A DNA stretch of 64,000 nucleotides from Draconibacterium sp. (lineage in GTDB: Bacteria > Bacteroidota > Bacteroidia > Bacteroidales > Prolixibacteraceae), in the NCBI GenBank assembly GCA_016705335.1, contig JADIYN010000002.1, positions 62,001 to 126,000 of the forward strand. Reading direction: 5' to 3'. The notes beneath the pieces were generated by a model. That model saw only the letters and a list, made by a program, of their open reading frames with translations. It was not told where the DNA came from and did not search any database. The position numbers and the translations under genes were made by a program. Position 1 is the stretch's first letter, and each line of letters begins with the position of its first letter. This document shows, piece after piece, positions 42,806 through 52,045 of the stretch.

Positions 42806-44379
42806 ATGGATATCGATAAAGATAAATCACAGCAAGCAGAAGAAAAAAATGTTCAGTCACGCAGAAACGTGATCAAGGCATTGGTAGGAATTCCTGTTCT
42901 GGGGGCGTTTGCCTATGAAGTTTTGCAAAAAACATCCCAATACAAAAAAAGTGAATCAAGCATCATAAAAGAATTAAACCTCGGGGATATTCAAAAACCT
43001 TCCAAAATGTTAGGCGCTGTAAAGGGCGACCTGATCAGGATAGGAATAGTTGGTTTTGGAAACAGGGCTGAGCAGTTGGCAAGTGGTTTGGGCTTTCTGC
43101 ATCCCGATGAAATAAAAAGTAAGTTGCCGGATGGAAAATTGGATGACTGGCTGAAACAGGAAGATTTAAATGTTGCAATAACCGGAATTTGTGAAGTATT
43201 TGACCTTCATGCTGAAAAAGGACTTGCAACAGCCGGATGTGAATTGTTGCCCGGTGGTGCAAAACCTTCAGGATTAGCTGTTAAACGTTACCGAACCTAT
43301 CGCGAAATGCTTGATGACAAAACAATTGATGCGGTGATTGTAGCCACTCCCGACCACCATCATGCACGTATTGCGACCGATGCCATTAAAGCCGGCAAAC
43401 ATGTTTACTGCGAAAAAAGTATTGCATTAAGCGAAGATGAATTGCATGAAGTTTATGATGCAGTAAAAAACAGCGATCGTATTTTTCAACTGGGTCACCA
43501 AATTACTCAGAATGTAGTTTTTCAACAGGCCAAGGAGATTATGAAAAGAGATGTGCTTGGAAAAATAACCCTGATTGAAACAACTGTAAACCGCAACACC
43601 GCAAGTGGAGCCTGGATCAGACATCTGGATGGAAACGGTAATCCAAAACCGGGCAGCACAGAAACAATTGACTGGGAACAATGGCTGGGGACAGTCCACA
43701 AAAGCCTTTTAGTATTGATCGATACTACAACTGGACTAAATTCTTTGATTACGATACGGGTATGCTTGGTCAGCTTTTCTCGCATGAATATGACGCAGTG
43801 AACCAGTTAATGCGGATCGGAATTCCCAAATCTGCAGTATCATCAGGTGGTATTTACTACTGGAAAGATAACCGCGATATGCCGGATACTTTGCAATCGG
43901 TATTTGAGTATCCGGAAAGGGAATTAACCCTGATGTTTAGTGCAACTCTGGCAAACAGCCGCTCCCGTGGACGTGTTTTTATGGGACATGATGCCTCCAT
44001 GGAACTGGGTGAATCGTTGAGTATTACAGCTAATTACGATTCAACCAAATATCAGAAACAAATGGAATCAGGAATTATTGATCCGAACAGCCCGATGATT
44101 ACTATTAATCCGGGGTCGGGTGATATTGATGCGGTTTCTTCCGCCACTGAAAAATACTATTCTTCGAGAGGCTTGACTTCCACTTATATTGATGGTGTTG
44201 CTGTTGATGTTACCCATCTTCACCTGAAAGAATGGATCAATTGTATTCGGAATGGAGGTGAAACGAGTGATAATATTGATCGTGCTTTCGAAGAGGGTAT
44301 CACCATTTTGATGGCCCAAAAATCGTATGTTGAAAAAAGACGCGTTGAATGGGATCCGATACAACGAAAAATTGTTTAA
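42806..44379 (+). CDS. Tat-signal Gfo/Idh/MocA-family oxidoreductase, one frameshift
   Basis: The start is the ATG at 42806, followed by a twin-arginine-like signal (QSRRNVIKALVGIPVLGAFA). The Rossmann domain has RIGIVGFGNRAEQLA, ICEVFDLHAEKG and VATPDHHHARIATDA, and the catalytic-domain motif KHVYCEKSIA. The C-terminal half contains YNWTKFFDYDTGMLGQLFSH and HLHLKEWINCIRNGGE. One base missing near 43693 (between WLGT and PQKPFS) splits the frame; joined length is 524. Family members oxidise sugars with NAD(P), and exported ones include the NAD-dependent GH109 alpha-N-acetylgalactosaminidases, which would suit the aga genes; that assignment is inference. Convergent with the GNAT gene across a terminator. 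Confidence 0.8.
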
Positions 44380-44412
44380 AACCATAAAATCCAATTCATT
44401 ACGATAAAACAG

Positions 44413-44447
44413 AAAGTGATATTGCAACAAGGCAGTATCACTTTTTT
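44413..44447. terminator. bidirectional rho-independent terminator
   Basis: The 9-bp stem AAAGTGATA/TATCACTTT (44413-44421 and 44436-44444) is followed by a T6 tract on the plus strand, between the converging oxidoreductase and GNAT genes. It would end the oxidoreductase transcript; the short A-run on the other side may serve the GNAT operon. Confidence 0.75.
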
Positions 44448-44505
44448 ACTTTCAAAAATGAAAATAAGAAAATGTTTCCGCCATGTATTTTGCATGAACT
44501 TAAAT

Positions 44506-45380
44506 TTACCCAAACTCGGGACCGCAAATAAGAAACTGATTTTCAGGAATCCCCGGAAACGGATTCTCATTCCTGTACATTCTTACAAAGATTCTTTGTT
44601 TGCTAAAACCTATTAATTCCAACCATTTCACCAGCTCCTTTTATCATCAGGAATATCAATTATTACAGGTTTTCCGATTAATTTTTCAAGCGATTTCGAA
44701 ATAAGTATTTTAGCATTTTCCGGATTTAAAGCCATTACCGGACCAATCTGGTAAAAACGGGCACCTTTTCTTCCCAAAGCAATTCCTGTAATTTGCCCGT
44801 TGCTGATCAACATCCAGGAGTTGTCAGAAAAGTTATTTATCAAATATTCAATGAGTTGTTTTCTGTCGGTTCCTGATATTTTCCGGTCAAACCGGGTTAC
44901 TGCTTCAATATCCGATACAAGAATTTGTCTCAAAGAAAGTTGTTCGGTAATTTGTTGAGAATTGACGCAGGGAGCAATCATTCGGTGAATCAGATATTCA
45001 TCTTTAAAACCATATTTTTTATAAACCGGCTGACCGGCGGGCGTCGCATCAAGTTTTACTGATTTGCATGATTTCAGTTTTTCAAATAAACCGGAAAGAA
45101 GCATTTTACTGATTCCCTTTCCACGATATTCACTGTCAACCAACACCATCCCTATCCATGCAATTTCATCGTTATAATTAATTGCAGTTGCAGTTCCAAT
45201 TATTTTTTCTCCGTCAAGCACAGAAAGACAGATATTCAGGGGATTTCGAATGAGCAGATCCCAATCTTTTTCAGTTTGATTCCAGTTTTCTGCATTCGAA
45301 AGTTTTATGGTCTGTTCGATGTCAGAAAGCAGCAATTTTTTAATTTGATATGAAGAATGAAGTTCATCCATCAGTTTCAT
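44506..45380 (-). CDS. GNAT-family N-acetyltransferase with two domains, one frameshift
   Basis: The first GNAT domain is clear: IAWIGMVLVDSEYRGKGISK (beta4 and the acetyl-CoA loop RGKGIS), then a YKKYGF strand. The second, C-terminal domain (ISNGQITGIALGRKGARFYQ) is of the type often paired with it in two-domain GNAT proteins. As read, translation stops at 44628. Adding one base to CC at 44637-44638 (plus strand) continues it through LVKWLELIGFSKQRIFVRMY and NENPFPG to a TAA at 44506-44508, total 291 residues. It is the last gene of the minus-strand operon running from the MFS transporter, 15 bp behind the PIG-L deacetylase. The acceptor is unknown. Confidence 0.8.
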
Positions 45381-45395
45381 TTGTTAAAAATCTTT

Positions 45396-46277
45396 CTATT
45401 TATCAAGCATGGGAAAGAGATTTCTGATTTGCTCGTCGGTTGGCTGAAATCCATATTCGCATATTTCAAAAGCTTCGGCATTCTTTACCTGGTCAGCCCG
45501 CTTTTTCCCATACCATTTCTCAAGATTTTCCCTGGTTGATTCATTTACCGGATTATTCCATAATGAAGCCAGATAAGCCAATCTTTCTTCCTTGTTTTTG
45601 GGAACTTTATCAAGATGCTCCTGTCCCTCTGTCCACGGAAGCCATTCGAAAAACTGAGATTCATGCGCCGACAAGGCAAATATTTTTTGACTGAAAACAT
45701 CGTCAATATCGATTGAAATATCAGGAACAAAAGGTGCCGGCTTTTGAAAATTATCCATCATATACAAAAAAACAGGGTTCTTTTTTAAAGGAGGAGTGTC
45801 AGGTGCAACATTGGGCACAATTACCATATAAGCGGCATCCTGAATCAAAATACCTGTATATCGGTGATCCGGATGATAGTCGTTTGTCCGGTGGGTAATA
45901 ACAATATCAGCATCCCAATTTCTAATTTCCCTTATCACTTTTAACCGGTTTTCCAAGGTAGGCATCAATTCACCGTCGTGATTATCGAGAACAGCGTATT
46001 CCACGCCAAAACGCTTACCAGCTTCTTTTGCCTCAGCCATTCGTATTTTTGCAAGAGCTCCCCCACCTTTCGACTGGTGCCCGGCGTCTCCGTTGGTCAT
46101 TGAAACAAACTTCACCTGATATCCCATTTGTACAAATTTTATTGCTGTTCCTCCAACCTGTTCGTCGCAATCATCAGGGTGAGCGCCAAATACAATAATT
46201 TTGAGCGGCTTGTTTTGGGCTGTTAAAGTTGAGTAACTTACTATCGCCAGAAAAGCAAAAAATATAATTCGATTCAT
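45396..46277 (-). CDS. exported PIG-L/LmbE-family deacetylase
   Basis: I start at 46277, where a clear signal peptide begins (IIFFAFLAIVSYSTLTAQ), rather than at an ATG three codons earlier. The zinc motif GAHPDDCDEQ (His33, Asp35 and Asp36) and the second histidine motif THRTNDYHPDHRYTG identify the PIG-L family, which removes acetyl groups from N-acetylglucosamine-type residues and related compounds. Export means it acts in the periplasm. It lies 25 bp behind the DapA/NanA-like gene. A possible role is deacetylation of an amino sugar before uptake (inference). The frame is intact, 293 residues. Confidence 0.85.
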   Translation of the reverse strand: MNRIIFFAFLAIVSYSTLTAQNKPLKIIVFGAHPDDCDEQVGGTAIKFVQMGYQVKFVSMTNGDAGHQSKGGGALAKIRMAEAKEAGKRFGVEYAVLDNHDGELMPTLENRLKVIREIRNWDADIVITHRTNDYHPDHRYTGILIQDAAYMVIVPNVAPDTPPLKKNPVFLYMMDNFQKPAPFVPDISIDIDDVFSQKIFALSAHESQFFEWLPWTEGQEHLDKVPKNKEERLAYLASLWNNPVNESTRENLEKWYGKKRADQVKNAEAFEICEYGFQPTDEQIRNLFPMLDK

Positions 46278-46302
46278 AATCAACATATTTATTTACAGTT
46301 TG

Positions 46303-47370
46303 TTAAATCAACCATTTACTTAAGTTTTCGGCAACAAAAGCATCATCATTCAAATGCGGATAAGCCGCATAAACCCTGTCAATTTCCTCTTTTTGCCCGG
46401 GCGAAAGGGTTTCGTTTTCATTCAGTGTCCATATTCCATCGAGCAATCCCTGTCTTCTCAGCACTTCATGAAGGCCGGTAATGCATCCTCCAAAGTTGTT
46501 TGCCGCATCAAAGAATACAGCATTGGAATCGGTTATCTGGTTGGCGAGAACCGTCGTTTTTTGAACATCATTATTATATCTGCCATCCTGAACTTCTTCA
46601 AGCAGTTTAACTGCCGATCTGGTCCAAACAGCCCAGTGGCCCAGCAAACCACCAACAATTCGTTTGGTAATTGTTTTACCATCAATAATAATTTGATATT
46701 CAGAAAGAAGGTCAACCAAAATATTGTCGTCGTTACCTGTATATAATGCAATTTCATGGGCGCGCCCCGATTCAGCAACTCCACGAACCACATCCAATGT
46801 ATAATACCTGTTAAAAGGCGCCATTTTTATGGCAATCACATTTTCAATTTGTGCAAACTCGCGCCAGAAATCAACGTCAAGCCTGCGGCCACCTACCGCC
46901 GGTTGCAGGTAAAAGCCGATCACCGGCATAATCTCAGCCACAATTCTGCAATGTGCCAGTATTTCTTCGTTTGAAGCATTTTTAAAAGCTGCAATGCCGA
47001 GCAACACAGCATGAAAACCTTTCTTTAAAGCTAGCTGTGCCTCGCTTACAGCCTGTTGGGTTTTTCCAATAACTCCGGCAATTCTTACGATTGGTTTTCC
47101 GGTTGCGGTGGTGAACCGGTTGAACTCCTCACTTGCAATTTGTAATACAGGTTCGTACAAATTATATTCGGGCAAACGGATTTCAAACTGGGTAGTATGA
47201 ACAGCAACTGCTATCCCACCTGAGCCTGCATCCAGATAGTAGCGCATTAAAGCCCGCTGGTGGCGTTCATCAAGTTTACGGTTTTTATCCAGGGCCAAAG
47301 GAAGCGCCGGAATAACAACTCCTTTTTGCAGGGTGGTCAACACATTTTTGGGTAATTCAGTATAATTCAT
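46303..47370 (-). CDS. DapA/NanA-family Schiff-base lyase
   Basis: The 355-residue protein has the (beta/alpha)8 fold of the dihydrodipicolinate synthase/N-acetylneuraminate lyase superfamily. Seen are the start of the barrel GVVIPALPLALD, the catalytic tyrosine in GFYLQPAVGG (Tyr154) and the Schiff-base lysine in VIAIKMAPF (Lys182). The usual GTTGE loop is replaced by VHTTQFEIR, and the protein is some 55 residues longer than DapA, so lysine synthesis is unlikely. Members with this profile cleave or form 2-oxo acids such as sialic, hydroxyproline-derived or sugar acids. It lies with a transporter, an M20 hydrolase and an SDR, which points to catabolism. Confidence 0.8.
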   Translation of the reverse strand: MNYTELPKNVLTTLQKGVVIPALPLALDKNRKLDERHQRALMRYYLDAGSGGIAVAVHTTQFEIRLPEYNLYEPVLQIASEEFNRFTTATGKPIVRIAGVIGKTQQAVSEAQLALKKGFHAVLLGIAAFKNASNEEILAHCRIVAEIMPVIGFYLQPAVGGRRLDVDFWREFAQIENVIAIKMAPFNRYYTLDVVRGVAESGRAHEIALYTGNDDNILVDLLSEYQIIIDGKTITKRIVGGLLGHWAVWTRSAVKLLEEVQDGRYNNDVQKTTVLANQITDSNAVFFDAANNFGGCITGLHEVLRRQGLLDGIWTLNENETLSPGQKEEIDRVYAAYPHLNDDAFVAENLSKWLI

Positions 47371-47381
47371 TTTTTAAAATT

Positions 47382-47514
47382 AAGCCTCTCTCCAGCCCTC
47401 TCCAAAGGAGAGGGAGCAAGGGAGGTGCATTTATTAGCATTTTAATCATTTCAAAGACTTTTGGTAATTCTGAATTCCTATATCCCCCTCCTTTGGAGGG
47501 GTTAGGGGAGGCTT
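47382..47514. repeat. inverted pair of GC-rich palindromic repeats
   Basis: A 133-bp block fills the gap between two operon genes. Its outer ends, AAGCCTC (47382-47388) and GAGGCTT (47508-47514), are inverted. Inside, each half has its own hairpin: CCCTCTCC-AAA-GGAGAGGG (47396-47414) and CCCCTCC-TTT-GGAGGGG (47485-47501). The halves are diverged inverted copies of one sequence (CTCCTTTGGAG core with AGGGGAGG-like tail). Such CTCCTTTGGAG repeats are scattered in many Bacteroidota genomes (general knowledge). It abuts the SDR stop codon. It may attenuate transcription or act as a mobile miniature element. Confidence 0.75.
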
Positions 47515-48552
47515 CTAATATTTCCCGTCCCTGACTTCAAAATGGGTTGGCTTTCCCAATAGTTTCCTATTTTCTTCCATCCAATGTGCTGTCCATTCAA
47601 TTACTTCGCTGACCGGCACTTTTGGCTTTCCAAATAAACCGAAAGCCAAACTGGAATTACTCAAAAGCGCTGTTTGTGATTCAGTTCCAACCAGAATCGG
47701 ATTCACACCAAAAATTTTTCCAAAATCCAATGCAACCTGCCTCACAGAAAGTATCTCCGGTCCGGTTATATTTAATACCATGGCCGGACTACAGGCATGA
47801 TCAAGTGAACGGAGTACGACCTCGTTTGCATCGCCCTGCCAGATTACATTGAAATAACCCATCGACAAATCGACAGGTAATTTGTTTTTTACTTTAGTTG
47901 CTATGTCCACCAAAACGCCATATCGCGGCTCGACTGCATAATTCAGCCGAATGAGTGACACCGGAGTTCCGTTCTTTTTACTCCCGTATTCGAACATTCT
48001 TTCGCGGCCCAGACACGATTGGGCATACTCACCAACCGGTTGTGGCATATCAGCTTCATTAGAACCACCCGAAACGAATGGAACCAGCGGATAAACACAT
48101 CCTGTTGAATAAGCAACAATCCGCGAATCTTTAAAATATTCAACAACCAGTGCAGGAAGATATGAGTTCATGGCCCAGGTTAGTGAAAGATTATCAACTG
48201 CGCCAAACTTCATACCGGCCAAAAAGAAAACATTTTTTACTACAGGCAAGCTTTCAAGAAAATTTCTGTTCAGCAAATCACCTTGAATTGTTTCAATTCC
48301 AAAATTTTCAATTTGTGTTTTTTCCTGCTGATCGCGAAAACGGGAAACGCCGATAATCCGTTTTTTCACTCCTGCTTCCTCACATGCCCGTTTGGCCATA
48401 TTTGCCAGCGATGGGCCTATCTTTCCTGCAATTCCAAGAAAGATTATATCTCCATCAAGTTTTTTGAACATTTCAACAGTTTCTGCTGACGGCCTTGAAA
48501 GAAGTTCTTCCAACTGTTCTTCATTTGCAATCTTTTCAGGATAATTATTCAT
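47515..48552 (-). CDS. NAD-dependent epimerase/dehydratase-like SDR with altered active site
   Basis: The start at 48552 lies within the overlap with the M20 gene; an ATG two codons earlier is also possible. The Rossmann start is atypical (IIFLGIAGKIGPSLA) but clear, followed by GVSRFRD, a GDLL loop, and the serine motif AYSTGCVYPL. Where extended SDRs have YxxxK there is EYAQSCLGRE, with Cys in place of the lysine (residue 182 if the earlier start is counted). The loss of this lysine suggests a changed reaction or a binding role. The C-terminal half looks normal (VLNITGPEILSVRQVA). It is in the MFS-M20-SDR-lyase operon. The substrate is not known. Confidence 0.8.
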   Translation of the reverse strand: MNNYPEKIANEEQLEELLSRPSAETVEMFKKLDGDIIFLGIAGKIGPSLANMAKRACEEAGVKKRIIGVSRFRDQQEKTQIENFGIETIQGDLLNRNFLESLPVVKNVFFLAGMKFGAVDNLSLTWAMNSYLPALVVEYFKDSRIVAYSTGCVYPLVPFVSGGSNEADMPQPVGEYAQSCLGRERMFEYGSKKNGTPVSLIRLNYAVEPRYGVLVDIATKVKNKLPVDLSMGYFNVIWQGDANEVVLRSLDHACSPAMVLNITGPEILSVRQVALDFGKIFGVNPILVGTESQTALLSNSSLAFGLFGKPKVPVSEVIEWTAHWMEENRKLLGKPTHFEVRDGKY

Positions 48553-49679
48553 TATCAAAATCTCCTTTTAAAATGATGTTTTTATAAATTTCAACTGCCT
48601 GTTCAAGTTTATCGGTATAACAAAACTCATCAGTCTGGTGTGCCATTTCAGGTTGACCGGGCCCTAAAATTACAGTGGGTACTCCGCCGTAAGCAGGCTG
48701 AAGAACCGAACCGTCAGTCAGGTATGGCAACGATTTCGGGAAACCATTTTGCCCGATTGAAATTCCGCAAACAGAATAGACCATTTTTACAAACGGGTCA
48801 TTTTCATTGCTTGAAACAGCCTTTAAATCAACAAGTGTTTCAATAGAAACTTCGGAACCCAGTATGTTTTTAAATTTTTTCAAGTAAGAGCTGATGATCA
48901 ACTTTTGTTGTCGTACGGGCATCAATTGTAAAAGCAGCATGGTCGGGAACTGAATTAATATTCATTCCTCCCTGAACTACGCCAACATTTATTGTAGGAA
49001 AACCAAGTAAGAGATCATTTTCAGCTTCAAATTCAAATTTCTCTATTTTTGAAATTGCACGTGCCGCTTTATAAATGGCATTATCACCCAAATGTGGCAT
49101 CGATGAATGTGCTGTTATCCCTGAAGTTGTCAAGTTTAAATACAATCCACCCTTATGTCCAATTGCCGGAATGTTGGCAGTTGGCTCTCCAACAATTATT
49201 CCCTTTGCTTTTCCAAGTTTTCCATAGGTTTCAACCAAATGTTTTGCACCCTGGCAACCTAGTTCTTCGCCTGAAGTAAATATTAAACGAATACCACATT
49301 TCGGAAAATCTTTTTCAGCCACCTGTATTGCAGCAACAACCATGGCCGCCACTCCACCTTTCATATCACTTGAGCCACGGCCATAGAGTTTGCCATTTTT
49401 AACTTTACCGCCAAACGGATCTACTGACCATTCGCGGGCACCTAACGGAATTGTATCGAAATGACCGGTAAATACAACAGGTAGCGAATCAAGGGTACAA
49501 CCTTTCTCTGCAATAACATGCAAACGGTTTGCTTCAAAGGGAATATATTCAACAGTGAACCCATTTTCGAAAAGCAGTGCTCCAATAAATTTAGCTGCAT
49601 CACTTTCATTTCCCGGTGGATTCACCGTATTAAAAGCAATTAACTTCCCTGTTAACGATATGACGTCTTCAAAGTACAT
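48545..49679 (-). CDS. M20-family metallopeptidase/amidohydrolase (ArgE/DapE type), one frameshift
   Basis: The family metal ligands are present: VFTGHFDTIPLG (His), YGRGSSDMKGG (bridging Asp), FTSGEELG (general base Glu and ligand), a dimerisation domain (SGITAHSSMPHLG), and the final His in HQTDEFCY. Removing one base from the T6 run (plus strand) at 48875-48880 joins LLLEK to FKNILGSEVS, giving 377 residues. M20 enzymes remove acyl groups from amino acids or split dipeptides in the cytoplasm. The gene lies 24 bp behind the transporter and overlaps the SDR start, so uptake and deacylation of an N-acyl compound is likely (inference). Confidence 0.85.
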
Positions 49680-49703
49680 AAATTCTTAAAAATCCATTAT
49701 TAG

Positions 49704-50957
49704 TTAATGTATAACCGGATTTTCCATTCCGCGTGCCTGATTGGTTTTTGGCAAAAAGGAGACAATGATCACTCCTAAAAGTGCAACACAAATAAGAATT
49801 GCAAAACCCAGCGCATAACTTTTAGTTTCAGTGTTATATAAATATCCGACAAGAACCGGGAAGAAAGATTCGGCGAGACCATCAGCAACCAAAATAATAC
49901 CCATTGTCCTCCCCAGGGCTCTCACTCCAAACAAATCTCCTGCCATTAAAGGAATAATCATGTAATCACCACCTAAGCCAATTCCGAAAATAATTGCAAA
50001 TACATAAACTCTTCCTTCAAAAGGTGGTAGAAAAAGTGCAAAAATTGCAACTGCTACGATCGAATAAATGAGCATCATTACATATTTTCGGTTAATAATA
50101 TCTGAAAGCCAGCCCATTGCAACCCTTCCTGCTAAACTTGACAATAAAACAACTGACATTATATTGGCAGCCTGAGCCTGCGAGTAATCAAGATCGCGTA
50201 AATACAACTTCAAATGTTGCCCCATTCCTCCAACAGCCCCAATTGAACACATACTGCCAAAAGCCAGCAGATAGAAATTTGGATTCTTCAAAATGCTTTT
50301 CATGGGTATTGCCGCAATTTTTTCTACCTCAACTTTTGCTTTTGCTTTTGACGGATCTTTAATAAAATAGGAAAATGGAACAGCTAAAACAATAATCAGA
50401 ACCCCAAGTATTGTTAATGCATGTTGCCATCCCAGGTGCTTTTCAAGATTTGTTGAAAGTATAGGAACAATTGCACCACCAATTCCGATTCCCAAATATG
50501 CAATTCCCATGGCTTTTCCTCTGTTTTTGTCAAACCATCTGGAAATCAACACCTGACATGGCAGGGGACCGCCAAAAACATATCCGAGCGCATTGAGCAC
50601 ATAAAACATGTAAAACATCCATAAAGTACTTGAGTAACTTAATCCCATCAGTGCAACGCCCATTAAAACCGCTCCCAGCATCATCAAACGGCGCGGACCA
50701 TACTTGTCAATCAACCAGCCAGCAAGAAAACCGAACATTGGGGCTACAACAAGTTTCCCGACAGCGTTGCCTGAAGTTACTTCAGCTCTTGAAAAGCCAA
50801 AGTCATTCACCATAAAATCATAAAAAAATGGCAGACCGTAATACGCAAATCCAACCAATGCAAAAAGTGATATAAATGCCGTAATTATGATATATGTGTT
50901 CGAACTTGTCTCAAATGATTTTGAAGTCGATTGTTGTGTTATAACTGCCATATTCAT
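49704..50957 (-). CDS. MFS transporter, OFA/monocarboxylate type
   Basis: The intact 417-residue protein shows twelve hydrophobic segments, with the loop motif GWLIDKYGPRRLMMLG between helices 2 and 3, the second-half copy GWLSDIINRKYVM, and a large central loop near residues 205-225. The overall pattern recalls the oxalate/formate antiporter and monocarboxylate transporters, hence an organic acid or acyl-amino-acid substrate (inference). It is the first gene of the operon that continues with M20, SDR, DapA/NanA-like lyase, PIG-L and GNAT genes. A -7-like box CAAACATA (plus-strand reading, 51054-51061) lies 97 bp upstream. Confidence 0.8.
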   Translation of the reverse strand: MNMAVITQQSTSKSFETSSNTYIIITAFISLFALVGFAYYGLPFFYDFMVNDFGFSRAEVTSGNAVGKLVVAPMFGFLAGWLIDKYGPRRLMMLGAVLMGVALMGLSYSSTLWMFYMFYVLNALGYVFGGPLPCQVLISRWFDKNRGKAMGIAYLGIGIGGAIVPILSTNLEKHLGWQHALTILGVLIIVLAVPFSYFIKDPSKAKAKVEVEKIAAIPMKSILKNPNFYLLAFGSMCSIGAVGGMGQHLKLYLRDLDYSQAQAANIMSVVLLSSLAGRVAMGWLSDIINRKYVMMLIYSIVAVAIFALFLPPFEGRVYVFAIIFGIGLGGDYMIIPLMAGDLFGVRALGRTMGIILVADGLAESFFPVLVGYLYNTETKSYALGFAILICVALLGVIIVSFLPKTNQARGMENPVIH

Positions 50958-51345
50958 TGAATTTTTATAAATAAAATCTTATTTCAGAAATGGTCGCTGA
51001 GAATCTCATTTATTGCAGATTTTTTGTTTAACTGAATAAATTCAGCCGATTTTCAAACATATAAATTTTAATTCAGAAGTTGTAAAGATAGAATGAAAAA
51101 CAAATTTACCAACCATACGAAAGCAATATTCAAAAAAAACAAAAGATATTATAATTAAATTACGACCAATTCGTTTTTATTCATTATCCAAATTAAAGGA
51201 TAAAGTGCAAACTCCATAAAAGCAGCAGTCAATATTCTGAATGCATGAATAACCCCGAAACATTTACTAAAGTATCGACAATTGCAGCCAATTAAGAATT
51301 AAGAATAATATAATGTCCTAATAATACAACATTGTATTAGAACCA
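50958..51345. promoter_or_regulatory. 388-bp regulatory region upstream of the MFS operon
   Basis: There is no gene here. It holds a TAnnTTTG-type box on the minus strand (51054-51061), a 14-bp palindrome CTGAAT-AA-ATTCAG (51032-51045) between that box and the start codon, and a dyad TAATACAA-CA-TTGTATTA (51322-51339) right after the WbqC stop. The first palindrome is well placed for a repressor; the second has no GC stem and is not a good terminator. Confidence 0.4.
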
Positions 51346-51969
51346 TTACTTACTTTCAAGTATTGAATAACTATTTGGACCTTCGTTAAAGATTAAATCC
51401 AAAATACTAAGATTGGGGACAAAGCCAAGTTTTTCGGAAAAAACCTGTGTGTATTTTTGGGGTTGAAATTCCAAATCTATTTCGGGTGATATTTTTGGTG
51501 AAATTGTTTCGCGTAAATTCAATGTCTCATCCGGTACTTTTTCAAAATCAGTTGTCAGAAAAGAATTATTCTGAATTTCAAGAAGTTCGCAAACATTTTC
51601 ATGAATTTTAAGATTGAAATCAAATAGAAACTCATGTTTTGTTTCGAAAAAAGGTTGAATATCATCTTTGTAATATTCAAAAAACGGTGAAGAACTGTAC
51701 GCTGAAAATATAGTTCGCCAATGGTTCCGTTGCCATTCAATGTCGTATGAAATTTTGAGGTCTTTGATAAGAATTTTCCGTCCGCGTCCTTTTACTACGG
51801 GAACCACAAGCTGGATTGGCCCATTTCCACCCATTATTACGCATCTGTTTCGATAGGTTTGTTTATTGAAATGTTCGAACTGTTCAATATATATCTCATC
51901 GTATTTCAGAAATTTTGAATAATACTGTACCGGGGCAAAAAAAGCTGTGCTAAGCAAAACTGAGTTCAT
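51346..51969 (-). CDS. WbqC-family protein
   Basis: This intact 207-residue protein matches the WbqC-like family: the opening LLSTAFFAPVQYYSKFLKYD, the NRCVIMGGNGPIQLVVPV strand, the WQRNHWRTIFSAYSSSPFFE segment and the DLIFNEGPNS end. The family is common in Bacteroidota and often found near polysaccharide biosynthesis or signal peptidase genes; its reaction has not been settled to my knowledge. It stands alone here, 76 bp downstream of the barrel protein gene and on the same strand. Cytoplasmic location is likely because no signal is present. Confidence 0.85.
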   Translation of the reverse strand: MNSVLLSTAFFAPVQYYSKFLKYDEIYIEQFEHFNKQTYRNRCVIMGGNGPIQLVVPVVKGRGRKILIKDLKISYDIEWQRNHWRTIFSAYSSSPFFEYYKDDIQPFFETKHEFLFDFNLKIHENVCELLEIQNNSFLTTDFEKVPDETLNLRETISPKISPEIDLEFQPQKYTQVFSEKLGFVPNLSILDLIFNEGPNSYSILESK

Positions 51970-52045
51970 TTTGCAAATCTGGGAAAAAGTGAAATAACAG
52001 ACAAATCGAAACAGCTTTCACTATCAGGGAAGATTGCAAATTCTG

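Noticed and set aside
46303..47370. Calling the lyase DapA or NanA
   Set aside because: It is about 55 residues too long, the GTTGE-type loop differs, and the neighbours do not belong to either pathway.
51322..51339. The TAATACAA-CA-TTGTATTA dyad as a terminator of the WbqC gene
   Set aside because: The stem has almost no GC pairs and no T tract follows on the minus strand, so an operator or chance is at least as likely.
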